Below are positions 25,833 to 35,730 of a stretch of 51,222 bases of DNA, in pieces. The translations under genes and the position numbers were made by a program. The stretch is from Paucimonas sp. (GTDB lineage Bacteria; Pseudomonadota; Gammaproteobacteria; Burkholderiales; Burkholderiaceae_D). The notes under the pieces were generated by a model, which had not been told where the DNA came from, searched no databases, and saw only the letters and a list, made by a program, of their open reading frames with translations. The stretch lies in NCBI GenBank assembly GCA_028292545.1, contig JAQGMC010000144.1, forward strand, positions 1 through 51,222, given 5' to 3'. Numbering within the stretch: position 1 is the first letter of the stretch; each line of letters starts with the position of its first letter.

Positions 25833-26630
25833 TCAAGCGCCGTCGCGGCGCCGCATGTCGCCGACGCCACCTACGGTATCTGCACACAGGCGTTCGATGA
25901 GGTGGTCGAGCAAGTGCACGATGTCTTGCCGGCGCGGTAAGTAGAATTCGGCCGCGCTCTGGTCATCCGGCTCAATGCGTACGGAAAGCAAGCCGGGATG
26001 GCCGATGCGAAATGCATCTTCATCGGTGATGTCGTCGCCGATATACAAGGCGGTGCTGCAGCCGGAAATTTCTATCAGCCGCTCCAGCGCGCGGCCCTTG
26101 TCGCTGGCGCCCTCGGGCAGCACGTTGAACAGGAATTTGCCATCCATCACCCGCGCCGGCGGATCGAGCGTGGCCAGCACGGCGCGCAATTGCGCTTCAG
26201 CCCGGACCGGGTCGCGTGCAGTGCGGAAATGCAGCGACAGTGAATACTGCTTGTCCTCAATGAAAACGCCCGGGTCATCGGGCAGAAGCGGCTGCAACTG
26301 CTGCACCCAGGCGCGGCAGGTGGCGATATAACCGGCGCTTTGCTGTTCCCAATCCGGCAAGCCTTGCAAGCCATGATTGCCCACCAGATATTGCGGCTCA
26401 AAGCCCAGCCGGCTGCGAATATCTTCCAGCGAGCGCCCAGTCAGCACGCCAACCGGCGCCAGTTGCGACAGGCTCAACAAGCGCTGGAATACTTCATCCG
26501 GCAAGTGCGCATCGTCCGGCAGGGGCACGATGGGTGACAGCGTGCCATCGAAATCGAACACGCACAGCACACCCGGCTGCACGATCTGGTCCAGGCGGCG
26601 ACGGCCGGCAACGGAGAAAAGGCGCTGCAT
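25833..26630 (-). CDS. otsB: trehalose-6-phosphate phosphatase OtsB
   Basis: The 265-residue enzyme of the HAD superfamily hydrolyses trehalose-6-phosphate to trehalose. The nucleophile motif is VFDFDGTLSPI near residue 24, with the two Asp of DxD. Motif II is GVLTGRSLEDI. The metal-binding motif is GDDITDEDAF near 208. The cap contains the family segment VGNHGLQG, the counterpart of GxHG in other OtsB. It starts one base after the otsA stop, so the two are translated from one mRNA and work in sequence. Confidence 0.95.
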   Translation of the reverse strand: MQRLFSVAGRRRLDQIVQPGVLCVFDFDGTLSPIVPLPDDAHLPDEVFQRLLSLSQLAPVGVLTGRSLEDIRSRLGFEPQYLVGNHGLQGLPDWEQQSAGYIATCRAWVQQLQPLLPDDPGVFIEDKQYSLSLHFRTARDPVRAEAQLRAVLATLDPPARVMDGKFLFNVLPEGASDKGRALERLIEISGCSTALYIGDDITDEDAFRIGHPGLLSVRIEPDDQSAAEFYLPRRQDIVHLLDHLIERLCADTVGGVGDMRRRDGA

Positions 26631-26631
26631 G

Positions 26632-28881
<2,250 letters not shown>

Positions 28882-28982
28882 TCTTCCCTTTTATGAATTT
28901 GGATGCAGGGCAGCGCCAAGTTTGGAGCGGCCACTTCGTTCGATGTTCCGGGTAGACAGAGCGCGGGCCGGTGACCCAAGTC

Positions 28983-29010
28983 AAAAAAATGCCCCCGGTA
29001 ATCGAGGGCA
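28983..29010 (-). terminator. rho-independent terminator, minus strand
   Basis: Read on the minus strand, GCCCTCG-ATTAC-CGGGGGC is followed by ATTTTTTT. The stem has one mismatch and the U-run is seven long. It lies between the unknown gene at 29376-29816 and otsA, 100 bp before the otsA start. It could end the upstream transcript or act as an attenuator in an otsA leader. Confidence 0.7.
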
Positions 29011-29132
29011 AACCCACACCCGTGCCGGTATGGCTGGAGGAACCCGCACTGTCCAATGCACCGGACGCAGAATGATTTTCACGGATTGACGTTGAATGCG
29101 CCGTGCGAAAACTCAGGTTGCGGTGAAATTTA

Positions 29133-29313
29133 CCCCATCCCCACCCTAACCCTCCCCTTGAAAGGGAGGGGATACCGTAGTTTCGTTAGCCAGTGCGGCA
29201 TCCGGAAGCTCCCTCTCCCTTTAATAAAGGGAGGGATACCGCAGCTTCGCTTGCCGGCGCAAGATCCGGAAAGCTCCCTCCCTTTCAAGGGGAGGGCGGG
29301 GGTGGGGATGGGG
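29133..29313. repeat. 181-bp MITE-like palindromic repeat element
   Basis: The ends are 38-bp inverted repeats (29133-29170 and 29276-29313) matching at 35 of 38 positions. Each holds a small hairpin, CCCTCCCCTTGAAAGGGAGGG. Between them are two related internal units, 29150-29210 (61 bp) and 29211-29275 (65 bp), each beginning with a CCCT...AGGG hairpin and running through GATACCG...TTCG...ATCCGGAA. No transposase or clear target-site duplication is present. It lies in the ~490-bp spacer (28882-29375) upstream of otsA; the rest of that spacer holds only the terminator at 28983-29010. Confidence 0.85.
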
Positions 29314-29375
29314 TCAACGCACGTTTGTCACTGCGTAGATGTCAACGCCAACGCACGATTGCCACGGCGCAAATG

Positions 29376-29816
29376 TCAACGCCCCAGCAAGCCCATCGCC
29401 TGCCACCAGCGCCCGAGCAGGCCGAAGGATTGCTCCAGCATTTGTTGCTGCATGCCGCGAATAATATTTTCCAGCGCCTGGGCTTGCAAGTCGGCGCTGA
29501 ACTGGTCGGTCGACAACTGGCCATCGACATAGCGGGTACGGCTGGCGTTGATGCGGGTCCCTTCTGCGCTACTGGAAATCACCACCGACAGTTGGCTGAA
29601 CCTGGATTGCTCATTGCCGGCCTGCGGGCCAGATTGCTGGCCCAGTGGCGCAAATGCAGCCAGGGCGGCAAACGGATTGAATGCCGCCATGGGCAGCAAG
29701 GGCGTGAACGCAGGAAACGGTGCCAGCGCTGCGAGCGGCACGGGCGCCATCACTTCCCATTTGGCCGGTTCAGCCGGTTCGATCGGGTTGCCGGCAGCGT
29801 CACGCGGTTTGTCCAT
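29376..29816 (-). CDS. unknown protein with Ala/Pro/Phe-rich hydrophobic segment
   Basis: The product has 146 residues from ATG 29814-29816, with AAGGA 8 nt upstream. The N-terminus (MDKPRDAAGNPIEPAEPAKW) is hydrophilic. Residues ~22-60 are a run of short Ala/Pro/Phe/Leu motifs (PLAALAPFPAF, MAAFNPFAALAAF) that is hydrophobic but proline-broken, so it is not a classic membrane helix. The second half is amphipathic and helical, with QALENIIRGMQQQMLEQSF and a final GRWWQAMGLLGR. The pattern recalls granule- or lipid-surface-binding proteins, but I do not recognise the family. It lies between a Crp-type regulator gene and the terminator upstream of otsA. Confidence 0.6.
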   Translation of the reverse strand: MDKPRDAAGNPIEPAEPAKWEVMAPVPLAALAPFPAFTPLLPMAAFNPFAALAAFAPLGQQSGPQAGNEQSRFSQLSVVISSSAEGTRINASRTRYVDGQLSTDQFSADLQAQALENIIRGMQQQMLEQSFGLLGRWWQAMGLLGR

Positions 29817-29932
29817 ATGTGGTCCTTGTCGGGTAAATGCGGGGCGCGAAACGCAAGCGCCCAAGCATCAGTTGACAGGACCAGGCGCGGCCGGTTCCGG
29901 CCGGCTTTCGCGCACGGCAAGAGGGCAGGGCT

Positions 29933-30619
29933 TCAGGCGCCGAAGCCGCGCAGACCATCCATGTCGAGTATCGTGATGCCGCCATATTCCACCTTCACCA
30001 AGCCCGCTTTTTCCAGCACTTGCAAAGCCTGGTTGGCGCGCTGGCGTGAGGTGCTGCACAGGTAGCCGATTTCTTCTTGCGACAGCGGCAGCTGGCGGCT
30101 GGCGACCGGATTCAGGTAGGGATTGAACAGCGCCGCCAGGCAGCGTGCGACGCGGGCATCGGTATCGAGCATGCGGTCGTATTCGACCAGGGAAATGAAC
30201 AAGCCCAGCCGCGCATTCAATTGCATGAGCAAGAAACGGTTGAAGGCGATGCTGGTGTCGAGCAACCAGTTGAAGGTGGCGCGCGGCATGCAAGCCAGGG
30301 TGCTGTCGCGCAAGGCCACGACGTCATACCGGCGCGGCTCGGTCTTCAGCAGCGATCCCTCGCCAAACCAGCCGCCGGCCAGCATGCCGGTGAAGGTCAC
30401 GGTCTTGCCCTCGGGCGAGACGCTGCTCATTTTCAGCAAGCCATCGGAGACGCCCATCCAGTGTTCCACCGGATCGCCTTTGCGGCAGGCGAAGCTGCCA
30501 GCGGGGATGGAACGCTCGACCAGTTCGGCTTCTACCCGTTCCATCTGGGCCGGCGTGAGCACGTTCCACCACATGGTCTTGGCAAGCACTTCACGGCAGA
30601 TTGGAGAGCTGATCGACAT
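29933..30619 (-). CDS. Crp/Fnr family transcriptional regulator
   Basis: The product has 228 residues from ATG 30617-30619; an in-frame extension to 30814 would run across the promoter repeats and into the next gene. Residues ~20-135 are a cyclic-nucleotide-binding-like beta-barrel (IPAGSFACRKGDPVEHWMGV, WFGEGSLLKTEPRRYDVVAL). A dimer helix follows, then a winged helix-turn-helix (LSQEEIGYLCSTSRQRANQ, near 178) with recognition helix TSRQRANQAL. The N-terminal four-cysteine cluster of FNR is missing, so it is not an oxygen-sensing FNR. It is divergent from the ligase-transporter operon at 30781 and is its likely regulator. The effector is unknown. Confidence 0.9.
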   Translation of the reverse strand: MSISSPICREVLAKTMWWNVLTPAQMERVEAELVERSIPAGSFACRKGDPVEHWMGVSDGLLKMSSVSPEGKTVTFTGMLAGGWFGEGSLLKTEPRRYDVVALRDSTLACMPRATFNWLLDTSIAFNRFLLMQLNARLGLFISLVEYDRMLDTDARVARCLAALFNPYLNPVASRQLPLSQEEIGYLCSTSRQRANQALQVLEKAGLVKVEYGGITILDMDGLRGFGA

Positions 30620-30699
30620 GGTGCGACGCAATATCGAAAGTGGGCGAATTGTCTGCGAAATGACATACGGCCGGGCATGCCCGCGGATACTATCACCGA

Positions 30700-30743
30700 A
30701 TATAACCGGGGTATAACCCGGGGACAACGGGGTATAAACCGGG
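30700..30743. promoter_or_regulatory. helically phased direct repeats in a divergent promoter
   Basis: GGGGTATAA occurs at 30708-30716 and again at 30729-30737, exactly 21 bp apart (two helix turns). Each copy is part of a longer similar block, ACCGGGGTATAACCC and AACGGGGTATAAACC, and ACCCGGGG lies between them. It sits between the divergent Crp-type gene and the ligase operon, 38-81 bp before ATG 30781. These look like side-by-side protein sites. They do not match the TGTGA-N6-TCACA Crp or TTGAT-N4-ATCAA Fnr consensus. Confidence 0.6.
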
Positions 30744-30780
30744 CCGCCAGAAGCCCCCCACGAACCGACAAGGCAGGACG

Positions 30781-32742
30781 ATGGTGGAGACAACACGGCG
30801 TCCGGGGGAAGCAACCTTCCCCAGGCTGTTATTGCAGCATGCAGGCCTGCGTCCGCAGCGGCCAGCCTTCCGCGAGAAGGACCTGGGCATCTGGCAAACC
30901 ACGAGCTGGGCCCAGGTGATCGACGAGGTGCGCAGCTTTGCCTGTGGCCTGGCTGCGCTTGGCTTCAAGCGCGGCATGAACCTGGCCGTGGTTGGTGACA
31001 ACCGTCCGCGCCTGTACTGGGCGATAGCGGCGGCGCAATGCCTGGGCGGCGTGCCGGTGCCGCTGTACCAGGATGCGCCCGCGGCCGACATGAGCTTCGT
31101 GCTCGACAATGCAGAGATCGACTTTGCCGTCGTCGAAGACCAGGAACAAGTCGACAAGCTGCTGGAAATCAAGCAGCAAGTGCCGCGCCTGTCGCACATC
31201 ATTTTTGATGATGAACGCGGCTTGCGTCACTACACGCAAAACGAGCTGACCTCATGGGAACGGGTGCAGGAACTGGGCCGCGAGTATGAGCGTGCGCACC
31301 CCGGCTTTTTCATGCAGCAGCTTGAAGCTTGCCAGCCCGACGATCCCGCCGTCATCCTGTACACCTCCGGCACCACCGGCAAGCCCAAGGGCGTAACCCA
31401 TTCACACCGGGCGATGATTGCCACGGCACGCGTGCTGGCCGAGTTTGACCATATCGACGACACGCATGAATTGCTGTGCTACCTGCCGCTGGCCTGGGTC
31501 GGTGACTTCCTCTACTCCTATACGATGTCACTGCTGTGCGGCTTTTGCCTGAACTGCCCGGAGTCGCCCGGCACGGTGATGACGGACTTGCGCGAAATCG
31601 GGCCGACCTATTACTTCGGGCCGCCGCGGGTCTATGAAAACATACTGACCCAAGTGATGATCCGCATCGAGGATGCAAGCTGGATCAAGCGCCACATGTT
31701 CCATTACTTCATGAAGGTGGCGCGCCGCGTCGGCTTGCGGGTGCTCGATGGCAAGGGTGGCGTCAGCCTCGGTGACCGCCTGCTCTACGGCATGGGCGAA
31801 CTGCTGGTGTATGGCCCGCTCAAGAACGTGTTGGGCCTGTCGCGCATCCGCGTCGCCTATACCGGCGGCGAAGCGATCGGGCCCGACCTGTTCGACTTTT
31901 ACCGTTCGCTGGGCATCAACCTGAAGCAGTTGTACGGCATGACCGAAACCTGCGTCACGGTGTGCATGCAAGCCAATGGCGAAGTCAAGCTCGACACCGT
32001 GGGCAAGCCGATGCCTGGCGTCGAAGTGAAGATCGCCGACGACGGCGAAGTGCTGGTGCGCGCCGCCGGCCTGATGCTGGGCTATTACAAGCGGCCCGAC
32101 GCCACCGCCGAAGCCATCGATGAACAAGGCTATTTCCATACCGGCGACGCCGGCTTCTTCGACTCGGAAGGCCACCTGAAAATCATCGACCGCGCCAAGG
32201 ATGTCGGGCGCATGGCCAACGGCGCCATGTTCGCGCCGCGTTTCATTGAAAACAAGCTCAAGTTCTTCCCCTACATCAAGGAAGCGGTGGTGTTTGGCGA
32301 CCAGCGCGACAAGTGCATGGCCTTCATCAATATCGACATGGATGCCGTCGGCAACTGGGCCGAGCGCCGCAATATCGCCTACAGCGGTTACACCGACCTG
32401 GCGGCGCAACCGGCGGTCTATGACTTGATCGCCGAATGCGTCGAAAAGGTGAATGCGGACCTGGTGGCGGACGGCATGCTGGCCGATTCGCAAGTGCACC
32501 GCTTCCTGGTGCTGCACAAGGAACTCGACCCGGATGACGATGAACTGACGCGCACGCGCAAGGTGCGGCGCCGCTTCATCGCCGAGAAATACGAGGTGCT
32601 GGTGCATGCGCTGTATGCCGGCCATGCTTCGCAATACATTGAAACCCAGGTCAAGTTCGAGGATGGACGCCAGGGCGTGGTGAAAGCCGACTTGCGCATC
32701 CGCGACGCCCGCACCTTCAATCCTGTCAGGAAGGCTGCCTGA
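30781..32742 (+). CDS. long-chain-type acyl-CoA synthetase (AMP-binding)
   Basis: The 653-residue adenylate-forming enzyme starts at ATG 30781 after AGGAC. The P-loop is YTSGTTGKPKGV near 196. LYGMTETC near 382, YFHTGD near 450 and the hinge region DRAKDVGRMANGAMFAP near 470 are present. It should activate a carboxylic acid to its CoA thioester through an acyl-adenylate. The length and the MANGAMFAP region resemble the bacterial bubblegum/long-chain group, but the acyl chain cannot be predicted. It is the first gene of the ABC-importer operon, and its stop overlaps the next start by one base (TGATG). Linkage to the importer suggests activation of the imported acid on entry. Confidence 0.92.
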   Translation: MVETTRRPGEATFPRLLLQHAGLRPQRPAFREKDLGIWQTTSWAQVIDEVRSFACGLAALGFKRGMNLAVVGDNRPRLYWAIAAAQCLGGVPVPLYQDAPAADMSFVLDNAEIDFAVVEDQEQVDKLLEIKQQVPRLSHIIFDDERGLRHYTQNELTSWERVQELGREYERAHPGFFMQQLEACQPDDPAVILYTSGTTGKPKGVTHSHRAMIATARVLAEFDHIDDTHELLCYLPLAWVGDFLYSYTMSLLCGFCLNCPESPGTVMTDLREIGPTYYFGPPRVYENILTQVMIRIEDASWIKRHMFHYFMKVARRVGLRVLDGKGGVSLGDRLLYGMGELLVYGPLKNVLGLSRIRVAYTGGEAIGPDLFDFYRSLGINLKQLYGMTETCVTVCMQANGEVKLDTVGKPMPGVEVKIADDGEVLVRAAGLMLGYYKRPDATAEAIDEQGYFHTGDAGFFDSEGHLKIIDRAKDVGRMANGAMFAPRFIENKLKFFPYIKEAVVFGDQRDKCMAFINIDMDAVGNWAERRNIAYSGYTDLAAQPAVYDLIAECVEKVNADLVADGMLADSQVHRFLVLHKELDPDDDELTRTRKVRRRFIAEKYEVLVHALYAGHASQYIETQVKFEDGRQGVVKADLRIRDARTFNPVRKAA

Positions 32743-33563
32743 TGAGCGCTGTCATGCAACTCCCGGCTGTGGATGGCGTGGCCGCGCGCCAGGCTGGCGA
32801 AGTGATCCTGAGCCTGGAAAACATATCGCTTGCCTTTGGCGGCGTGAAGGCGCTGACCGATATCTCCTTTGATGTGCGCCAACATGAAATCCGCGCCATC
32901 ATCGGCCCCAATGGCGCCGGCAAGAGTTCGATGCTGAATGTGATCAATGGCGTCTACCGGCCGCAGCAAGGCACGATACGGCTGCATGGCAAGCCGCGCC
33001 ATGGCATGCATCCGCATGAAGCTGCGCGCAGCGGCATTGCCCGCACCTTCCAGAATATTGCGCTGTTCAAGGGCATGACTGTGCTCGACAACATCATGAC
33101 CGGTCGCAACCTCAAGATCAAAACCGGCTTCCTGCTGCAGGCGCTGTACTGGGGGCCGGGCCAGCGCGAAGAATTGCAGCACCGGCGCGAGGTGGAAAAG
33201 GTGATCGACTTCCTGGAAATCCAGCACATCCGCAAGACGCCGGTCGGGCGCCTGCCCTACGGCTTGCAAAAGCGGGTTGAACTGGGTCGCGCGCTGGCCG
33301 CGGAACCGCAGATCCTGTTGCTGGACGAGCCGATGGCGGGCATGAATGTCGAGGAAAAGCAGGACATGTGCCGCTTCATACTCGACGTCAATGAACAGTT
33401 CGGCACCACGATCGTGCTGATCGAGCATGACATGGGCGTGGTGATGGATATTTCCGACCGGGTTGTAGTGCTGGATTACGGCCGCAAGATTGGCGATGGG
33501 ACCCCCGATGAAGTGCGCACCAACCAGCAAGTGATCAATGCCTACCTGGGCGTGGCGCACTGA
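32742..33563 (+). CDS. livG: branched-chain-type ABC transporter ATPase (LivG-like)
   Basis: The 273-residue ATPase has Walker [10 protein letters not shown] near 56 and Walker B ILLLDEPMAG near 188. The switch His is in VLIEHDMG. The C-terminal region GTPDEVRTNQQVINAYLGVAH is the LivG family tail. The ABC signature is degenerate, LPYGLQKRVELGRALA instead of LSGGQ, which is normal for LivG. It works with LivF on the membrane pair LivH/LivM. Members of this HAAT family import branched amino acids, amides, urea or aromatic and other carboxylates. Confidence 0.92.
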   Translation: MSAVMQLPAVDGVAARQAGEVILSLENISLAFGGVKALTDISFDVRQHEIRAIIGPNGAGKSSMLNVINGVYRPQQGTIRLHGKPRHGMHPHEAARSGIARTFQNIALFKGMTVLDNIMTGRNLKIKTGFLLQALYWGPGQREELQHRREVEKVIDFLEIQHIRKTPVGRLPYGLQKRVELGRALAAEPQILLLDEPMAGMNVEEKQDMCRFILDVNEQFGTTIVLIEHDMGVVMDISDRVVVLDYGRKIGDGTPDEVRTNQQVINAYLGVAH

Positions 33564-33648
33564 GATGCGCGCCGGGCAGCCCTGGTTGCCCGGGCCCAGG
33601 GCCGGCGACCGACGATAACGATTGCAGCATCAGCTGCGGGACGAGAAC

Positions 33649-34545
33649 GTGAATTTCTTTTTCGAAGTCTTGATCGGCGGCCTGCTCTCCGGCTTGATGT
33701 ATGCGCTGGTGGCGCTGGGCTTCGTGCTGATTTACAAGGCGTCGGGCGTATTCAATTTCGCCCAGGGCGCGATGGTGTTTTTTGCCGCGCTGACTTGCGT
33801 CACCCTGGTCAACAAGTTCGGCATGCCGCTGTGGCTGGCGATAGCGCTGACGGTGGCGGCGATGGTGGTGCTGGCGCTGGCGATCGAGCGCCTGATGCTG
33901 CGCCCGCTGGTCAACCAGCCTGAAATCACGCTCTTCATGGCCACCATCGGCCTGACCTTTTTCATCGAGGGGCTGGCGCAATTGCTGTGGGGGTCGACCG
34001 TGCAGCGCCTGGACCTGGGCATTGAAGACGTGCCGCTGGCCGTGTTGCTGGACAACTTCAATATCGCGGTGTCGCAGTTCGACCTGATTTCCGCCCTTAT
34101 CTGCGGCGCCCTGGTGGCGGCGCTGGCGCTATTCTTTTCGCATACCAAGATCGGGCGCGCGCTGCGCGCCGTCGCGGATGACCACCAGGCGGCGCTGGCG
34201 GTGGGCATTCCGCTGCAGCATATCTGGGCCATCGTGTGGGCAGTGGCAGGTTTCGTCGCGCTGGTGGCCGGCCTGCTGTGGGGCTCGCGCAATGGCGTGC
34301 AGTTTTCACTGACCTTCGTGGCATTGAAGGCGCTGCCGGTGTTGATCCTGGGCGGCTTCACCTCAATTCCGGGTGCCATCGTTGGCGGCTTGATCATTGG
34401 CGCCAGTGAAAAGCTGGCTGAGGTTTACCTCGGGCCCATGGTGGGCGGCGGCCTGGAAGGCTGGTTCCCGTATGTGCTGGCACTGCTGTTCCTGCTGGTC
34501 CGCCCGGAAGGGCTGTTCGGCGAAAAAATCATCCGCCGTATCTGA
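33649..34545 (+). CDS. livH: branched-chain-type ABC permease (LivH-like)
   Basis: The 298-residue membrane protein begins at GTG 33649 (VNFFFEVLIGGLLSGLMYAL). A TTG at 33622 is in frame but has a poor context. About eight helices are expected. ALVALGFVLIYKASGVFNFAQGAM is the conserved N-terminal LivH segment. The cytoplasmic loop with GRALRAVADDHQAALAVGI is the ATPase-coupling EAA-like motif. It forms the inner-membrane channel with LivM. There is an 85-bp spacer after livG. Confidence 0.92.
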   Translation: MNFFFEVLIGGLLSGLMYALVALGFVLIYKASGVFNFAQGAMVFFAALTCVTLVNKFGMPLWLAIALTVAAMVVLALAIERLMLRPLVNQPEITLFMATIGLTFFIEGLAQLLWGSTVQRLDLGIEDVPLAVLLDNFNIAVSQFDLISALICGALVAALALFFSHTKIGRALRAVADDHQAALAVGIPLQHIWAIVWAVAGFVALVAGLLWGSRNGVQFSLTFVALKALPVLILGGFTSIPGAIVGGLIIGASEKLAEVYLGPMVGGGLEGWFPYVLALLFLLVRPEGLFGEKIIRRI

Positions 34546-34559
34546 CAAGGACGCACAGC

Positions 34560-35618
34560 ATGCTCTATCGTGAAGCAGGCCAGTTCAAGACCAGCTACCA
34601 GGCTGACAGCCAGATCTTTCCGATCCGCCAGGACCGGATTGCGATGTTGCTGCTGCTGGCCGTGGCCTTCCTGGTGGTGCCGCTGGTCGCGTCGGCCTAT
34701 ACATTTTCCGCGATCCTGATTCCCTTCCTGATTTTTTCACTGGCGGCGCTCGGCCTGAATATCCTCACTGGCTATGCCGGCCAATTGTCGCTGGGCAGCG
34801 CCGCCTTCATGGCAGTAGGCGCTTTCGGTGCTTACAACTTCGTGCTGCGCATACCGGGCATACCGGTGCTGCTGGCGTTCATCCTGGGTGGCGTATGCGC
34901 AGCGCTGGTTGGCATTGCCTTTGGCCTGCCTTCGCTGCGCATCCGCGGCTTTTACCTGGCGGCGGCGACGCTGGCGACGCAATTCTTCGTGGTCTGGTGC
35001 CTGACCAAGATTCCCTGGCTCACCAACAATAGTTCGTCGGGCGTGATCACGGCCCAGCCGATCGACATCATGGGTTATCGCTTCGACCAGCCGGTTGAAA
35101 AATACCTGGTGACGCTGGTCATCGTCGCGGTCATGGCGCTGCTGGCCAAGAATATGGTGCGCTCCAATGTGGGCCGCTGCTGGATGGCGGTGCGCGACAT
35201 GGATGTCGCCGCCGAAGTGATCGGCGTGCGCCTGATGCAAACCAAGCTGCTGGCTTTCGCGATCAGTTCCTTCTACTGCGGCGTGGCGGGCGCCCTGTAT
35301 GCCTATGCCTACCTGGGCACGGTCGAGCCTGAAGCCTATAGCCTGGATCTGTCGTTTCGGATCCTGTTCATGATCATCATTGGCGGCGTGGGTTCGATCC
35401 TGGGTTCCTTCCTGGGCGCGGCTTTCATCGTGCTCTTGCCTATTGGCCTGAACATCGTCGCGCATGGCATGGGATTGCCAACCTCGGTGGCATCCAACCT
35501 TGAACTGATGGTGTTTGGCGCGCTGATCATCTTTTTCCTGATTGTCGAGCCGCATGGCCTGGCGCGCCTGTGGCAGATAGCAAAAGAGAAATTGCGGCTC
35601 TGGCCTTTTCCGCATTGA
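34560..35618 (+). CDS. livM: branched-chain-type ABC permease (LivM-like)
   Basis: The 352-residue permease begins at ATG 34560, 14 bp after livH. The hydrophilic N-terminal ~28 residues precede about nine helices. LNILTGYAGQLSLGSAAFMAVGA is the LivM core. The coupling loop is GRCWMAVRDMDVAAEVIGV. The C-terminal cytoplasmic tail is basic. It is the partner of LivH in an importer fed by a periplasmic binding protein encoded next. Confidence 0.92.
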   Translation: MLYREAGQFKTSYQADSQIFPIRQDRIAMLLLLAVAFLVVPLVASAYTFSAILIPFLIFSLAALGLNILTGYAGQLSLGSAAFMAVGAFGAYNFVLRIPGIPVLLAFILGGVCAALVGIAFGLPSLRIRGFYLAAATLATQFFVVWCLTKIPWLTNNSSSGVITAQPIDIMGYRFDQPVEKYLVTLVIVAVMALLAKNMVRSNVGRCWMAVRDMDVAAEVIGVRLMQTKLLAFAISSFYCGVAGALYAYAYLGTVEPEAYSLDLSFRILFMIIIGGVGSILGSFLGAAFIVLLPIGLNIVAHGMGLPTSVASNLELMVFGALIIFFLIVEPHGLARLWQIAKEKLRLWPFPH

Positions 35619-35730
35619 AGTGCCGGTGACAGGCACGGTTTGAGAACTGGATCTTTCCCGAACTGCGCCGCGTCAGCGCAAGCCCGGGTCGAGGTTTTTG
35701 CATCCCTTGAAGTCAATACTGGAGGAGCAC

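Noticed and set aside
29133..29313. Insertion sequence
   Set aside because: No transposase reading frame fits within 181 bp; MITE- or REP-like is the most that can be said.
29933..30814. Longer N-terminus for the Crp-type regulator
   Set aside because: It would overlap the promoter repeats and the start of the divergent ligase gene; the ATG at 30619 fits the family length.
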